A stretch of DNA of 64,000 nucleotides from Dryocola boscaweniae (GCF_025215095.1 NZ_JALHAP010000073.1:62001-126000); one strand, 5' to 3'. Shown: positions 37,529 to 48,425, numbered from the stretch's first letter. Translations and numbers: made by a program. Notes: generated by a model not told the origin, from the letters alone.

Positions 37529-38056
37529 TTAGTTAGTTTCAATGGCCTGGCGCAGGCTGCCGGAAGGCGCGTGGCTATTGGCTCCGAGGTAGCGAACGTC
37601 GTCAACAGCCCAACATTGCCCTTCGCGAATCATCAGCACCTCATCCTGCCAGCTTTGGCTACCTTTGGTGAGCGTCACGCGCAGCGGAATATTTCGTGCA
37701 TCAGTATTCGGAATGGTTGAAGCGGATGCCACCCCGGCGCTGTCCGCTCCATCAGCGCTGCTGGAGAATATATCTCCGCGCATAAAGGCGTTTTGCGCGT
37801 TAGGCGAGGCGCTGGCTTGTTGCAGTTGCTGAGCCATAGCATCGCTCAGGTATGGACGCAGTCCTGTTAAACCGCTGGTGCCCTGGGATTTGTGGGCTAT
37901 ATGGTAGTCGTAAAATTGCTGCGCCACGCTATCCGGACCGCCGCTGACACAAGGGCCGCTGCGGGTGCCAATATCTTTAAACGCTGGATTAACGGTGCTT
38001 GTACAGGCTGTGAGGAGCATGGCGCACGGAAGAAGAGCCAAAACTGAGCTGCGCAT
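37529..38056 (-). CDS. ybjP: YbjP, predicted lipoprotein
   Basis: A 175-residue lipoprotein (E. coli YbjP 171). The signal MRSSVLALLPCAMLLTACTS contains the lipobox LLTAC, so Cys18 becomes lipid-modified. There is no Asp at +2, so outer-membrane sorting is expected. Conserved segments include FYDYHIAHKSQGTSGLTGLR and EVLMIREGQCWAVDDVRYLG. The DUF3828-like fold is uncharacterised. It is divergent from ybjQ and monocistronic. Confidence 0.88.
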   Translation of the reverse strand: MRSSVLALLPCAMLLTACTSTVNPAFKDIGTRSGPCVSGGPDSVAQQFYDYHIAHKSQGTSGLTGLRPYLSDAMAQQLQQASASPNAQNAFMRGDIFSSSADGADSAGVASASTIPNTDARNIPLRVTLTKGSQSWQDEVLMIREGQCWAVDDVRYLGANSHAPSGSLRQAIETN

Positions 38057-38163
38057 TTTTATTTCCTTATTTTCTCAGGAGGACTACCTTAGCATAGCGT
38101 ATCGTTGTCAAAATGCGTGGCAGGCGGCGAGCTAAGATATTGATCCAAAGAGAGGAGAAGCCA

Positions 38164-38487
38164 ATGCAATTTACGACTACCCCGACGCTTGAAGGCCAGA
38201 GCATCACTGAATACTGTGGCGTTGTGACCGGCGAGGCTATTCTCGGCGCTAATATTTTCCGCGATTTTTTTGCGGGCGTTCGCGATATCGTCGGCGGCCG
38301 TTCAGGGGCTTATGAAAAGGAATTGCGTAAAGCGCGTGAAATAGCGTTTAAAGAGTTACAGGAACAGGCCGAAAGCCTGGGCGCGAATGCCGTTGTGGGC
38401 ATTGATATCGATTACGAAACCGTGGGCAAAGAAAGCAGTATGCTGATGGTGAGCGTAACGGGTACGGCGGTGAAAACCCGTCGATGA
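38164..38487 (+). CDS. ybjQ: YbjQ, UPF0145 family protein
   Basis: A 107-residue protein starting [20 protein letters not shown], the E. coli YbjQ length, with ribosome-binding site GAGGAGAAG upstream; a longer in-frame start is not supported. The family (YbjQ_1) is a small pentameric alpha/beta protein of unknown function, with the conserved motifs [20 protein letters not shown] and [13 protein letters not shown]. Its stop overlaps the amiD start by four bases, suggesting co-translation with a peptidoglycan enzyme. Confidence 0.92.
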   Translation: MQFTTTPTLEGQSITEYCGVVTGEAILGANIFRDFFAGVRDIVGGRSGAYEKELRKAREIAFKELQEQAESLGANAVVGIDIDYETVGKESSMLMVSVTGTAVKTRR

Positions 38488-39314
38488 AAGGTCGCATTGC
38501 CGCATTACTTATTGCTGCGTTGCTGGCGGGCTGTGCCGGCGAGCAGGGCGTTGTTGATAAGGGCAGCTATAAAATTGATACCCGGCGCCAGGCGCAGGCG
38601 GCTTATCCGCGCGTCAAAGTGCTGGTTATCCACTATACCGCCGATGATTTTCACGGCTCGCTTTCAACGCTGACGGACAAAAACGTCAGTTCGCATTACC
38701 TGATCCCCGATAAACCGCCGCTCTCGGGAGGCAAACCGGTTATCTGGCAACTGGTGCCGGAAAGCGAACTGGCCTGGCATGCGGGGATAAGTTTCTGGCG
38801 TGGCGCGACCCGCATCAATGACACTTCTATCGGCATTGAGCTTGAGAATCAGGGCTACAGCCGTCACGGTGATGTGAAGCAGTTTTATCCGTTTAACGCT
38901 CCGCAAATCGAGGTGCTGGAAAAGCTCGCCAAAGAGATTATCGGGCGTTATCACATTGCGCCGCAAAACGTGGTCGCCCACGGCGATATTGCCCCGCAGC
39001 GTAAAGTCGATCCCGGTCCGCTTTTCCCCTGGCAGCAACTGGCGGAAAAAGGCATTGGCGCATGGCCCGATGCTGCGCGAGTGGCGTTTTATCTTAATGG
39101 CCGCGATCCGTACGAGCCGGTGGACAGCGCAAGCCTGCTGGATTTGCTGTCGCGCTACGGTTATCAGGTTAATGCGGGCATGACGGAAGCCGAACAGCGG
39201 CGGGTGATTAGCGCCTTCCAGATGCACTTCCGTCCGGCGCTGTACAACGGCGTGGCGGATGCGCAAAGTCAGGCTATTGCTGAAGCCCTGCTGGAGAAGT
39301 ACGGGCAGGGCTGA
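38484..39314 (+). CDS. amiD: AmiD, outer-membrane-anchored N-acetylmuramoyl-L-alanine amidase
   Basis: A 276-residue lipoprotein, the same length as E. coli AmiD. The lipobox LLAGC places the lipidated Cys at residue 17. The amidase_2 zinc site is formed by the His of [10 protein letters not shown], a central His and [17 protein letters not shown] near residue 165. The C-terminal 70 residues are a peptidoglycan-binding fold ([20 protein letters not shown]). It cleaves the muramoyl-alanine bond in intact and 1,6-anhydro muropeptides. It overlaps ybjQ by four bases. Confidence 0.94.
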   Translation: MKGRIAALLIAALLAGCAGEQGVVDKGSYKIDTRRQAQAAYPRVKVLVIHYTADDFHGSLSTLTDKNVSSHYLIPDKPPLSGGKPVIWQLVPESELAWHAGISFWRGATRINDTSIGIELENQGYSRHGDVKQFYPFNAPQIEVLEKLAKEIIGRYHIAPQNVVAHGDIAPQRKVDPGPLFPWQQLAEKGIGAWPDAARVAFYLNGRDPYEPVDSASLLDLLSRYGYQVNAGMTEAEQRRVISAFQMHFRPALYNGVADAQSQAIAEALLEKYGQG

Positions 39315-39319
39315 TGGGC

Positions 39320-40327
39320 TTATCGATGCAGGGTGCCGTGGTCTTTGAGCCACAGCGCAGTGCGGCGAATCCCTTCATCGAGCGTGACGACAGGCTGGTA
39401 GCCCAGTTCGTTTTCAGCACGCGTTGTATCCAGCGTTAAATCAAAATTCAGCTTTGATACGCCGTAGTGCGTGAGCGCCGGTTCCCTGGCGGCTTTGTTG
39501 CCGAATTTTTCCATGCCGCGGGCGATCATATCCAGCATTGGATAGGGCACGGAGCGGATACGGCATTTGATATCCAGGTCGTCAATCAGCTTCTGTACGA
39601 TGGTGCGCAGCGGGCGGGCTTCCATATTGGTGATGTTATAGGCACGGCCGGAAGGCAGCGCGTCGCGCTCAGAGGCAAGCCACATGGCGTGGACGGCGTT
39701 TTCCAGATAAGTCATATCAACCAGCGCATCGCCCCCGCGCGGCAGTAAAATGCTGCCGTAATGACGCATCATCTGCACCAGCCGCGGGAAAAAGACTTTA
39801 TCGTGAGGCCCGAAAAGGCTTTGCGGACGCAAAATCGTAAAGCGCGTATGCGGGTTGGCCTGCGCCAGGAGCTGAATCACTTCTTCGCTTGCCGCCTTGC
39901 TGCGTGCAAATTCGTTCGCGAAGCGTACGGGGCGGAAGTCCTCGCTGATATTGCGATGGTGATGATAATCAAAATAGAGCGAAGGCGAGGAGATATGAAT
40001 AAAGTTGCGCACGCCCCAGGCAACGGCCCATTCGCCCAGACGGCGGGTTGCGCGCACGTTGGCAAGATCGAAGGCTTCTTGTGTGCCCCAGGGAGAGGTA
40101 AAGCTTGAACAGTGCCATAGCGTGTCGACGCCGGCCAGCATCACTTTCGCCTGCGAGGAGACGAGTTCGGTCAGGTCTGCATGAACAAACTCGGCGCCCA
40201 TTTTTTCCAGCAGTTTGCCCATGGCCTCGTTGCGGCCTGTGGCTCGAACGCTGATACCTTTCGCACGTAAGTATTCGACCGCGTTTCGGCCTAAACCGCT
40301 GGTGGCGCCCGTAACCAGTACCTTCAT
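39320..40327 (-). CDS. ybjS: YbjS, NAD(P)-binding extended-SDR protein
   Basis: A 335-residue Rossmann-fold protein (E. coli 337), started at [20 protein letters not shown]; an alternative start three codons upstream exists. The nucleotide-binding GATSGLG is at residues 7-13. The candidate catalytic Tyr and Lys lie in [14 protein letters not shown] and [13 protein letters not shown]. It belongs to the 3-beta-hydroxysteroid dehydrogenase/epimerase branch. Substrate unknown. It lies downstream of ybjT on the same strand and is convergent with amiD, with a five-base gap. Confidence 0.9.
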   Translation of the reverse strand: MKVLVTGATSGLGRNAVEYLRAKGISVRATGRNEAMGKLLEKMGAEFVHADLTELVSSQAKVMLAGVDTLWHCSSFTSPWGTQEAFDLANVRATRRLGEWAVAWGVRNFIHISSPSLYFDYHHHRNISEDFRPVRFANEFARSKAASEEVIQLLAQANPHTRFTILRPQSLFGPHDKVFFPRLVQMMRHYGSILLPRGGDALVDMTYLENAVHAMWLASERDALPSGRAYNITNMEARPLRTIVQKLIDDLDIKCRIRSVPYPMLDMIARGMEKFGNKAAREPALTHYGVSKLNFDLTLDTTRAENELGYQPVVTLDEGIRRTALWLKDHGTLHR

Positions 40328-40415
40328 GTAGACCAACTCATTTTGATTGAGATTAACGCGGGCATTTTTCCGTGAAATGGCAGCGCTTGCAATGGGTAGA
40401 CGTTAAGAATAAGAA

Positions 40416-41867
40416 CTAATGATGGCCTTTGTTCGCAGATTGCTCTGCCAGGCGGCATATCCGCCGCGCCATTCCCCGGAAAATGAACAGATGTGCCGGG
40501 ATCATCACCAGCCAGTAAAAAAGCCCGGCGGTGCCGTGAGGATGCCACCAGGCGCGGACATCCAGCGTTCGCTTATCGCCTTTGTCGTGCAAAGTGAAAG
40601 TCAGACGCCCAAGGCCGGGCGCTTTCATGCCAAACAGCAGCGCCAGCTCCTTTTGCGGCTCGACAATAATGACCTTCCAGCTATCCACCGTGTCGCCCAC
40701 TTCAAGCATCGGGCGCGCAGGGCGTCCTTTAGCGAGCTTATGCCCAATCAGCAGATCCATAAATGCGCGGGTCCGCCAAAGAATATTGCCAAAAAAGTAA
40801 CCTTCTTTGCCGCCGAGCTGATTCACCACTTTCCATAGTTCTGCAAGGCTTGCGCTGGTTTGCATCGTACAACCGGCCTGTTTGGGAAAATAACCGTATT
40901 CCGGGCGCCAGCGGGCATGCGCCTGGGCGTCGTATCCCCAGTCCTGCGAGTTTGCCAGCTTATTTTCTTCGCTAAGGGTTGCCCGAACGGCGTCATCAAA
41001 AGTGAGAAGCCGCTGTGGAATAAGCGCATGCAGCTCGCGATCGTTTGCCAGAAGATCGTGTTTCAGCCCCTGGATCAGCGCCTTGGCGATTGTCGGGGGT
41101 ACTGAGGTGATCACATTCAGAAACCAGACGGAGATCCAACTGGTTGGCAACGGAACAGGAATCAGCGGACGATAGCGGCCGCTGATTGCCATAAAGCGTT
41201 CAAACTGCTGTTGATAGCTGAGCACTTCTGGCCCGGCGGCCTCGAATATTCGGCTTTCCTGCGCGGGATGTTCAAGTAACGCGACGAGATAATAAAGCAG
41301 ATTTTCCAGCGCGATGGGCGTGGTGCGCGAACGTACCCAGCGCGGCGGCGTTAAAACCGGCAGGTTATAAATCATATCGCGCATCACCTCGAACGCTGCT
41401 GAACCCGCCCCGATAATGATTCCGGCGCGTAATTCGGTTACCGGCACGCCGGAGTCGCGCAGAATATCCGCCGTAAGCTGGCGAGCGCGCAGATGATCGG
41501 AGCTTCGATCGCCGTCTGGCGCCTGTAAGGAACTCAGGAAAATGATTTGTTGAACAGGCTGTTCAGCAAGCGCGTCGCGCAGATTAAGCGCGGCCTGGCG
41601 CTCATGGGCGACAAAATCCGGCCCGTCGCCCATGCTGTGAACCAGGTAATAAAGCGTGTGCACGCCTTCGAGCAGCGCCGGAAGGCGGTGCGGCCATTGT
41701 AAATCAATGTGGCGGCATTCAACGCCTGGCCATTGCTGCTTCTTCAGCCACTCAACGCGGCGGGCAGCGGCGACAACGTGATGTCCGGCTTTGATTAGCT
41801 CAGGCACCAGGTGTTGACCAATGTAGCCGCTTGCGCCGAGCACCAGAATCCTTTGTGGCTGTGTCAT
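40416..41867 (-). CDS. ybjT: YbjT, SDR-fold protein with C-terminal DUF2867 domain
   Basis: A 483-residue protein (E. coli YbjT 476). The N-terminal half is an atypical [23 protein letters not shown] gives the dinucleotide-binding GASGYIG. The C-terminal part, from about residue 330, is a DUF2867 domain with an amphipathic or membrane-associating stretch ([20 protein letters not shown]). Function unknown. It is followed by ybjS and preceded by ltaE with a 16-base gap, so ltaE-ybjT-ybjS may be one transcript. Confidence 0.9.
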   Translation of the reverse strand: MTQPQRILVLGASGYIGQHLVPELIKAGHHVVAAARRVEWLKKQQWPGVECRHIDLQWPHRLPALLEGVHTLYYLVHSMGDGPDFVAHERQAALNLRDALAEQPVQQIIFLSSLQAPDGDRSSDHLRARQLTADILRDSGVPVTELRAGIIIGAGSAAFEVMRDMIYNLPVLTPPRWVRSRTTPIALENLLYYLVALLEHPAQESRIFEAAGPEVLSYQQQFERFMAISGRYRPLIPVPLPTSWISVWFLNVITSVPPTIAKALIQGLKHDLLANDRELHALIPQRLLTFDDAVRATLSEENKLANSQDWGYDAQAHARWRPEYGYFPKQAGCTMQTSASLAELWKVVNQLGGKEGYFFGNILWRTRAFMDLLIGHKLAKGRPARPMLEVGDTVDSWKVIIVEPQKELALLFGMKAPGLGRLTFTLHDKGDKRTLDVRAWWHPHGTAGLFYWLVMIPAHLFIFRGMARRICRLAEQSANKGHH

Positions 41868-41883
41868 CGTCCCTGAGCCTCAG

Positions 41884-42885
41884 CTACTGCTGCGTGAAGG
41901 CGCGCCAGTGGCTAACCACTTCGGCGAGCTGTTCGCGGCTAACGTCGAGGTGAGTGACCAGGCGGGTAATGGGCCCGGCGCTCATTAATACGCCGCGCTC
42001 GCGCATGTATTTACCCAGGGATTCCGCCTGTTCCACGGGAACGCGCACAAAGACCATATTGGTATCCTGACGCGTCACATCCACGCCGATTTCGCGTAGC
42101 TCACCGGCAAGCCAGTGCGCGTTTTCGTGATCTTCGCGTAAGCGTTGCACATTGTTTTCCAGCGCGTACAGGCCTGCCGCTGCCAGAATTCCGGCCTGAC
42201 GCATCCCGCCGCCGACCATTTTACGCCAGCGCGTCGCGCGTTTGATGTAGTCATGGCTGCCGACCAGCAGCGAGCCAACCGGGGTGCCGAGCCCTTTGGA
42301 AAGACAAATGGTGAAGGAATCGCAGTAACGCACGATCTCTTCAAGCTGGCAGTCGTAAGCGACTACCGCGTTAAAAATACGCGCGCCATCGACATGGAGC
42401 GCGAGGTTATGTTTGCGGGTAAACTCCCACGCCTGCTGTAAATACTCGCGCGGCAGAACTTTGCCGTTGTGGGTATTTTCAAGGCTTAATAATTTAGTAC
42501 GGGCGAAGTGAATATCGTCGGGTTTGATTTTCGCCGCGACTTTATCCAGCGGCAGAGAGCCGTCCTGATTAGCCTCAATGGGCTGAGGCTGGATGCTGCC
42601 CAGCACGGCGGCACCGCCTGCTTCGTAGAGATAATTATGCGCGAGCTGGCCGACGATATACTCTTCGCCGCGCTCGCAGTGGCTAAGCAGAGCGACAAGA
42701 TTTGCCTGGGTGCCGGTTGGTAAAAACAGAGCGGCTTCTTTACCGCTGATTTTTGCGGCATAAGCCTGTAATTCGTTAACCGTTGGGTCATCGCCATAAA
42801 CGTCATCGCCGGTTGGCGCGGCCATCATTTTTTCAAGCATGGCTTTGGACGGACGGGTTACGGTGTCGCTGCGCAGATCTATCAC
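41884..42885 (-). CDS. ltaE: LtaE, low-specificity L-threonine aldolase
   Basis: A 333-residue PLP enzyme, the same length as E. coli LtaE. The PLP Schiff-base Lys197 lies in TICLSKGLGTPVGSLLVG, and the ring-pairing Asp in LALHVDGARIF (residues 162-171). MIDLRSDTVTRPSKAMLEKM and GDDVYGDDPTVNELQ are conserved family starts. It cleaves L-threonine and L-allo-threonine to glycine and acetaldehyde, a minor glycine source. It lies 37 bases downstream of poxB on the same strand; poxB-ltaE co-transcription is known in E. coli. Confidence 0.95.
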   Translation of the reverse strand: MIDLRSDTVTRPSKAMLEKMMAAPTGDDVYGDDPTVNELQAYAAKISGKEAALFLPTGTQANLVALLSHCERGEEYIVGQLAHNYLYEAGGAAVLGSIQPQPIEANQDGSLPLDKVAAKIKPDDIHFARTKLLSLENTHNGKVLPREYLQQAWEFTRKHNLALHVDGARIFNAVVAYDCQLEEIVRYCDSFTICLSKGLGTPVGSLLVGSHDYIKRATRWRKMVGGGMRQAGILAAAGLYALENNVQRLREDHENAHWLAGELREIGVDVTRQDTNMVFVRVPVEQAESLGKYMRERGVLMSAGPITRLVTHLDVSREQLAEVVSHWRAFTQQ

Positions 42886-42922
42886 GGGGGAACCTCATTA
42901 ATATCCACAGTAAGCCTCTGTT

Positions 42923-44647
42923 TTACCGGAACCAGTTGGTTTTCGCCAGTTCGATAACTTCATCACCGCGCCCGCTAATAATCGCGCGCAGCATATACAG
43001 GCTGAACCCCTTTGCCTGCTCCAGTTTGATTTGCGGCGGGATAGCCAGTTCTTCTTTCGCGACGACCACATCAACCAGCACCGGGCCGTCAATGCTGAAG
43101 GCGCGCTGGAGAGCGTTATCGAGGTCTGCTGAGTTCTCAACGCGAATACCGGTAATGCCGCAGGCGTTGGCGATATTCGCAAAGTTAGTCTTGTGCAGGT
43201 CGGTGCCGTCCGTCAGATAGCCGCCCGCTTTCATCTCCATCGCCACAAAACCCAGCACGCTGTTGTTGAATACCACGATTTTGACGGGCAGCTTCATCTG
43301 CGCAACGGAGAGAAAATCACCCATTAGCATGCTAAAACCTCCGTCGCCGCACATAGCCACCACCTGGCGATTCGGCGCGGTGGCCTGCGCGCCCAGCGCC
43401 TGAGGCATGGCGTTAGCCATTGAACCGTGCGTGAAGGAACCGAGCAGGCGGCGTTTGCCGTTCATTTTCAGATAGCGTGCGGCCCAGACGGTCGGCGTTC
43501 CCACATCGCAGGTGAAAATCGCATCCTCAGCGGCGTATTGACTGATTTGCTGCGCAACGTATTGTGGATGGATGGGCTTGCCTTCGTCGCTTGCCTGCGC
43601 CAGTTCGTCCAGACCTTCACGCGCTTCGCGATAGTTATCCAGCGCTTTGTCGAGGAAGCTGCGATCGGTTTTTTCTTCCAGTAGCGGAAGCAGGGCGCTC
43701 AGCGTGGCTTTAATATCCCCCACCAGCGCCATGTCGACTTTGCTGTGCGCGCCGATGCTGCCGGGGTTGATATCAATCTGAATGATTTTCGCATCCGTTG
43801 GATAAAAAGCGCGATACGGGAACTGGGTGCCGAGCAGGATAAGCGTGTCGGCGTTCATCATGGTATGAAAGCCCGATGAGAAGCCGATAAGCCCGGTCAT
43901 GCCAACGTCGTAAGGATTGTCGTATTCGACGTGTTCTTTGCCGCGCAGCGCGTGAACGATTGGCGCTTTTAGCGTTGCGGCAAACTGCACTAATTCTTCA
44001 TGAGCGCCAGCACAGCCGCTGCCGCACATTAGCGCGATGTTATCGTTGTAGCGCAGCAGTTGAGCAAGTTTTTTCAGTTCGTCATGTTGCGGGACAATGA
44101 CAGGCCGCGGGGCGGGATACCAGTGCGTCGTTGCGGTTTCAGGCGCGGGTTTCAGCGCCACGTCGCCGGGAAGAACCACGACCGAAACACCGCGGTTCAG
44201 CACCGCTTTGCGCATGGCAATCGCCAGCACCTGCGGGATTTGTTCCGGGGATGACACCAGCTCGCAGTAATGGCTGCATTCGCGGAACAGCTCCTCAGGA
44301 TGCGTCTCCTGGAAATAACCGCTGCCGATTTCGCTTGAGGGAATATGTGCGGCGATAGCCAGCACGGGGACACGGTTGCGATGGCAGTCGAACAGTCCGT
44401 TGATCAGATGAAGGTTGCCTGGCCCGCATGAACCCGCGCAGACGGCCAGCTCGCCCGTCAGATGCGCTTCGGCGCCTGCGGCAAAAGCGGCTACCTCTTC
44501 GTGACGCGTGGGCATCCAGTCAATGGTTCCCATACGGTTCAGGCTGTCGCTGATGCCGTTGAGGGAGTCGCCGGTCACGCCCCAGATGCGTTTCACTCCT
44601 GCGCTTTCAAGTGTTTTTGCCAGATAAGCGGCTACGGTCTGTTTCAT
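42923..44647 (-). CDS. poxB: PoxB, pyruvate:quinone oxidoreductase (pyruvate oxidase)
   Basis: A 574-residue ThDP/FAD enzyme (E. coli 572). The catalytic Glu50 is in [14 protein letters not shown]. The ThDP/Mg2+ motif is [18 protein letters not shown], closing with Asn in VVFNN. The C-terminal helix that docks on the membrane on activation is present ([16 protein letters not shown]). It decarboxylates pyruvate to acetate and CO2, passing electrons to ubiquinone in stationary phase. The ATG follows GGAGA. In E. coli transcription depends on sigmaS; I did not identify that promoter here. Confidence 0.95.
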   Translation of the reverse strand: MKQTVAAYLAKTLESAGVKRIWGVTGDSLNGISDSLNRMGTIDWMPTRHEEVAAFAAGAEAHLTGELAVCAGSCGPGNLHLINGLFDCHRNRVPVLAIAAHIPSSEIGSGYFQETHPEELFRECSHYCELVSSPEQIPQVLAIAMRKAVLNRGVSVVVLPGDVALKPAPETATTHWYPAPRPVIVPQHDELKKLAQLLRYNDNIALMCGSGCAGAHEELVQFAATLKAPIVHALRGKEHVEYDNPYDVGMTGLIGFSSGFHTMMNADTLILLGTQFPYRAFYPTDAKIIQIDINPGSIGAHSKVDMALVGDIKATLSALLPLLEEKTDRSFLDKALDNYREAREGLDELAQASDEGKPIHPQYVAQQISQYAAEDAIFTCDVGTPTVWAARYLKMNGKRRLLGSFTHGSMANAMPQALGAQATAPNRQVVAMCGDGGFSMLMGDFLSVAQMKLPVKIVVFNNSVLGFVAMEMKAGGYLTDGTDLHKTNFANIANACGITGIRVENSADLDNALQRAFSIDGPVLVDVVVAKEELAIPPQIKLEQAKGFSLYMLRAIISGRGDEVIELAKTNWFR

Positions 44648-44720
44648 CGGTTCTCCTTGTCACGATTCAGTTACCGTTAACAAGCTTAGTCAATGAAAGA
44701 GAAGACGCCGGACAGAAAGT

Positions 44721-44741
44721 GCCACCCGGAGGCCGGGTGGC
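44721..44741 (-). terminator. Hairpin between hcr and poxB
   Basis: GCCACCCGG (44721-44729) pairs perfectly with CCGGGTGGC (44733-44741) around three bases. On the hcr strand it is followed by ACTTTCT, a poor U-run. It lies 11 bases after the hcr stop and likely ends the hcp-hcr message. Confidence 0.6.
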
Positions 44742-44751
44742 ATGTTTTATA

Positions 44752-45720
44752 TCAAGCCAGAACCAAATCGCTCTTCGGATGACACGAGCAGGCCAGAACG
44801 TAACCGCTGGCGATTTCGGCCTCGGTCAGCGTCATGGTGCTGCTTACGGTGTAATCCCCGGATTCGATTTTGGTTTTACAGCTCCCACAAACGCCAGCTC
44901 TACAGGCGGCGTTAACCGGTACGCTGTTGCTTTCCAGCGCCGCCAGCAGCGTGCTGCCAACAGGTGCGTAGAATTCGCGCATCGGTTTTAGCGTGGTGAA
45001 TTTCAGTCCGCTGTCCACAGGCCTGGCGACAGGCGTGAAAAACTTTTCGCTATAGAACTCGGTTACGCCGAGCGCTTTCACCTCTTTTTCCACCAGATCC
45101 ATGTAAGGCGCAGGGCCGCAGGTCATGACGGTACGCGAGGAAATATCCGCAACCGTTTCCAGAATTTCACGCGTCAGTCGCCCGGGGATAAACCCGTGAA
45201 TTGCGTTGTTTTCTGCCACCAGCGTGACCGGATAGCTGCGCCACTCGTCGGCAAAAATAACGTCTTGCGGTGAACGGACATTGAAAATCACCTGCACGTC
45301 CGCCTGCGGGCGATGTTTTGCCAGCCAGCGACGCATCGACATGATCGGCGTGACGCCGCAGCCCGCCGCCATCAGCAAATAGCGGTCGGAGGACAGATTT
45401 TCACAGGTAAATTCGCCCAGGCCTTCAGAAAGCCAGAGATAATCGCCTGGTTTTACTTCCTGCGTCAGCCAGCCGGAACCAACGCCATCCTCGATACGAC
45501 GAATAGTCAGCGTAACGAACGGGCTGAGTCCCGGCGTGGAAGAGATTGTATAAGCGCGCAGCGTTTCGTCGCTGTTGCGAATACTCACCAGCGCATACTG
45601 ACCGGCTTTATAAGGATAGAAGTCGTGATTTATCAGCGACAGCGTCCAGACGTCCGGCGTTTCCTGGTGAATGTGATGTACCTGCATGCGGTACGGGCAC
45701 AGTGGCGTTGGCATGGTCAT
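44752..45720 (-). CDS. hcr: Hcr, NADH-dependent reductase for Hcp
   Basis: A 322-residue flavoprotein, the E. coli length. The N-terminal FAD domain has RAYTISSTPGLSPF, the NAD(P)H domain has LLMAAGCGVTPIMSMRRWLA, and the C-terminal plant-type [2Fe-2S] ferredoxin domain has CRAGVCGSCKTKIESG with a final Cys in YVLACSCHP. It passes electrons from NADH to Hcp. It lies nine bases downstream of hcp and belongs to the same operon. Confidence 0.95.
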   Translation of the reverse strand: MTMPTPLCPYRMQVHHIHQETPDVWTLSLINHDFYPYKAGQYALVSIRNSDETLRAYTISSTPGLSPFVTLTIRRIEDGVGSGWLTQEVKPGDYLWLSEGLGEFTCENLSSDRYLLMAAGCGVTPIMSMRRWLAKHRPQADVQVIFNVRSPQDVIFADEWRSYPVTLVAENNAIHGFIPGRLTREILETVADISSRTVMTCGPAPYMDLVEKEVKALGVTEFYSEKFFTPVARPVDSGLKFTTLKPMREFYAPVGSTLLAALESNSVPVNAACRAGVCGSCKTKIESGDYTVSSTMTLTEAEIASGYVLACSCHPKSDLVLA

Positions 45721-45729
45721 GGCTGCTCC

Positions 45730-47382
45730 TTACGCGCTCATCAGTTGTTTGATGTCGTCTTCAACGGTGGTGATGGCGCGCAGGCCAAATTTCTCGTTGA
45801 GGACGGCCAGCAGATTTGGCGTGAGGAAGCCAGGCGCGGTTGGGCCCGTTACGATATTGGTTACGCCCAGCGACAGCAAGGTTAGCAGCACAACAATCGC
45901 TTTTTGCTCAAACCAGGACAGCACCAGGCTTAGCGGCAGGTCGTTCACGCCACAGCCAAGTTTTTCAGCAAGCGTCACCGCCAGAATAATAGCGGAGTAG
46001 GAATCGTTGCACTGGCCGGCATCGATAAGGCGCGGCAGGCCTTCAATGTTGCCGAAGTCCAGCTTGTTGAAACGGTATTTACCGCAGGCCAGCGTCAGGA
46101 TCAGGCAGTCTTTCGGCACGCTGGTGGCAAAGTCGGTGAAATAGCTGCGCTCGCCGCGTTCGCCGTCGCAACCGCCGACCAGGAAGATATGACGCAGTTT
46201 TTCGCGGCTCACCAGATCAATCAGCGTATCGGCGGCGCCCAGCAGAGTCTGGCGGCCAAAACCGACGGTGATGAGGTGTTCGATTTCGCTGTACGGGAAG
46301 CCAGCCATCTGCTGCGCTTGTTTAATCACCGGCGCGAAGTCATCGCCTTCAAGATGGCTAACGCCCGGCCAGCCGACGATGCTGCGCGTCCAGATACGGT
46401 CTGCATAGGAGCCCACTTCCGGGTTGATGATGCAGTTTGACGTCATCACGACCGGGCCCGGGAAGCGGGCGAACTCGGTCTGCTGATTCTGCCAGCCGCT
46501 GCCGTAGTTGCCGACCAGATGCTTGAATTTACGCAGTTCAGGATAACCGTGAGCAGGCAGCATTTCGCCGTGGGTAAAGACGTTTACGCCCGTGCCTTCG
46601 GTTTGCTCCAGCAGGTTGTAGAGATCTTTAAGATCATGGCCGGAAATCAGAATGCATTTACCCGCAACCGGACGTACATTGACCTGTGCCGGGGTAGGGT
46701 GACCGTATTTAGTGGTTTCGCCGTGATCGAGAATGCTCATCACTTTGAAGTTCATCTGGCCGATTTCCATAGAGCAGTCGAGCAGCGCACCCATATCCGC
46801 AGGCCAGGTGCCGAGCCACGCCATAATTTTATGGTACTGAGCGTAGATATCGTTGTCGTACTGGCCGAGCACGTGAGCGTGTTCCATATAGGCCGCCGCG
46901 CCTTTCAGGCCGTACAGACAAAGCAGGCGCAGACCCAGGATATCTTCGCCGATTTCCGCTTTGTCGCGGTTAGGCGCAAAGTCTGCCGCCTGGCGCTGCA
47001 ATTCGCCTAAGTCATTGCTAATCAGTTGCAGGTCGGCCATTGGATTGTCGACTTTGATATCGGCGTTTGCGGCGAGCACGCGAGCTTTCAGGCTTTCGCG
47101 CAGGGCTATGGCTTCACGCGCGTAACCGACAATGCGTGGAGAATCGAAGTTAACGTTGGTGAGAGTTGAGAAGAAGGCGCGCGGCGCAAAGCTGTCGGCT
47201 TCATGGTCGATAATACCCGCTTCGCGAGCAGCGACAGCCCAGGCAGACAGGCCCTGTAAAGTGGCAATCAGCAGATCCTGCAGGTCCGAAGTTTCGGCAG
47301 TTTTGCCACACATCCCCTGCGCGTAAGAGCAGCCGTTGCCCGCTGGGGTGCGGATTGTTTGTTCACATTGCACACAAAACAT
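45730..47382 (-). CDS. hcp: Hcp, hybrid-cluster protein (NO reductase)
   Basis: A 550-residue protein, the E. coli length. The N-terminal cysteines Cys3, Cys6, Cys18 and Cys25 ([10 protein letters not shown] to GMCGK) have the C-x2-C-x11-C-x6-C spacing of the enterobacterial [2Fe-2S] class. Hybrid-cluster ligands are in [49 protein letters not shown] and [10 protein letters not shown]. It is a high-affinity NO reductase under anaerobiosis and also reported to nitrosylate proteins. NsrR-like and FNR-like sites lie upstream. Confidence 0.96.
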   Translation of the reverse strand: MFCVQCEQTIRTPAGNGCSYAQGMCGKTAETSDLQDLLIATLQGLSAWAVAAREAGIIDHEADSFAPRAFFSTLTNVNFDSPRIVGYAREAIALRESLKARVLAANADIKVDNPMADLQLISNDLGELQRQAADFAPNRDKAEIGEDILGLRLLCLYGLKGAAAYMEHAHVLGQYDNDIYAQYHKIMAWLGTWPADMGALLDCSMEIGQMNFKVMSILDHGETTKYGHPTPAQVNVRPVAGKCILISGHDLKDLYNLLEQTEGTGVNVFTHGEMLPAHGYPELRKFKHLVGNYGSGWQNQQTEFARFPGPVVMTSNCIINPEVGSYADRIWTRSIVGWPGVSHLEGDDFAPVIKQAQQMAGFPYSEIEHLITVGFGRQTLLGAADTLIDLVSREKLRHIFLVGGCDGERGERSYFTDFATSVPKDCLILTLACGKYRFNKLDFGNIEGLPRLIDAGQCNDSYSAIILAVTLAEKLGCGVNDLPLSLVLSWFEQKAIVVLLTLLSLGVTNIVTGPTAPGFLTPNLLAVLNEKFGLRAITTVEDDIKQLMSA

Positions 47383-47396
47383 AATCGTACCTTTTA

Positions 47397-47419
47397 AAGT
47401 TATATTTAAAATACATCTT
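47397..47419 (-). promoter_or_regulatory. NsrR-like operator of hcp-hcr
   Basis: On the minus strand the 23 bases start AAGATGTATTTTAAATATAA and end in CTT, matching the NsrR dyad AAGATGYATTTNAAATRCATCTT at most positions, better in the left half. It lies 15 bases upstream of the hcp ATG. NsrR, an NO-sensing [4Fe-4S] repressor, is the known regulator of hcp in E. coli. Confidence 0.75.
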
Positions 47420-47478
47420 TAAGGTTATGCCTCGGCCCGACGGGAGAAAAGGCCTTTTTACGGGAACTTAAAGCGAGA

Positions 47479-47492
47479 TTGATTTAGCGCAA
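47479..47492 (-). promoter_or_regulatory. FNR-like site upstream of hcp
   Basis: On the minus strand TTGCGCTAAATCAA matches the FNR dyad TTGATNNNNATCAA at eight of ten defined positions, with one perfect half-site. It lies about 97-110 bases upstream of the hcp ATG, fitting the anaerobic FNR activation known for E. coli hcp. Confidence 0.5.
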
Positions 47493-47525
47493 ATTTGGCG
47501 GCAGGAATCTACCGCCAACGAGGTA

Positions 47526-48425
47526 TCAGGAAGCGAAGAGTGCCATCAGTAGCGGAGTGAGCAGGCTGAGAATAAAGCCGTGCACGATAGCCGCAGGCAC
47601 AATTTCCAGCCCGCCGCTGCGCTGCAGCACCGGCAGAGTGAAGTCCATTGAGGTAGCGCCGCAAAGTCCCAAAGCCGTAGAGCGGCTTTTAGCCACCAGT
47701 CCCGGTATCAGCATAATTGCCAGCAGTTCGCGGATGAGATCGTTAAAGAAGGTGGCGCTGCCGATAACCGGCCCGTAGGATTCGGTCATTAGAATGCCGG
47801 AAAGCGAATACCAGCCAAAGCCGGACGCCATCGCCAGACCGGTTTTAATGGGAAGGTCGAGAATAAAGGCATTTATTACACCGGCCGCCATTGAGCTGAG
47901 CACGACCACTACCGCAATAATCATACCGCGCCGGTTAAGCACGATCTGTTTTAGCGTCATGCCGCTGTTACGCAACTGGATGCCAACCAGAAGCAGCAGG
48001 AAAATCAGCGTATATTCGCTTGCTTCTGTGGCGTGCTGCAAAAAAGCCCAGCCTGTGAGCCCAAGCAGAAAACCTGCAACCACGACGAAGCAAAGCTTCA
48101 GTGATTCCAGCGCCATAGCGATTCGGGAAGGCAATTTTTCTTGCCGGTGGGCGTGATGCCAGGGCAGCGAACGCTCCAGCCACAAAAGAGCGGCGGCGTT
48201 GCACAACAAAATGACAGCCACGCTAACGGCGGAATAATGGAATATTGCCAGCAGATTGCTCGCCAGATTGTCGAGGAACGCAAGGCTAATCCCCATGAAG
48301 AACAGGATCACATAAACAATCCAGCTAAGCAGGCGATTAATGAGCTTTAAAAGGCTGGTTTGTTGCAGAGGGATAAGATAACCAACAATCAGCGGCACTA
48401 AAATAATTAACAATCCCGAAAACAT
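47526..48425 (-). CDS. lysO: LysO (YbjE), lysine exporter
   Basis: A 299-residue membrane protein when started at MFSGLLIILVPLIVGYLIPL, the length of E. coli LysO; an 11-codon longer frame is not supported by the family start. About eight hydrophobic segments form two halves. GFGWYSLSGILMTESYGPVI and GLCGATSMDFTLPVLQRSGG are conserved. In E. coli LysO exports lysine and its analogue thialysine and is lysine-induced through ArgP. It is monocistronic, between hcp and aqpZ. Confidence 0.94.
   Translation of the reverse strand: MFSGLLIILVPLIVGYLIPLQQTSLLKLINRLLSWIVYVILFFMGISLAFLDNLASNLLAIFHYSAVSVAVILLCNAAALLWLERSLPWHHAHRQEKLPSRIAMALESLKLCFVVVAGFLLGLTGWAFLQHATEASEYTLIFLLLLVGIQLRNSGMTLKQIVLNRRGMIIAVVVVLSSMAAGVINAFILDLPIKTGLAMASGFGWYSLSGILMTESYGPVIGSATFFNDLIRELLAIMLIPGLVAKSRSTALGLCGATSMDFTLPVLQRSGGLEIVPAAIVHGFILSLLTPLLMALFAS

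Noticed and set aside
38664..39353. A 229-codon frame antisense to amiD
   Set aside because: It mirrors a real amidase gene with all catalytic motifs; the antisense translation shows no domain or start signal.
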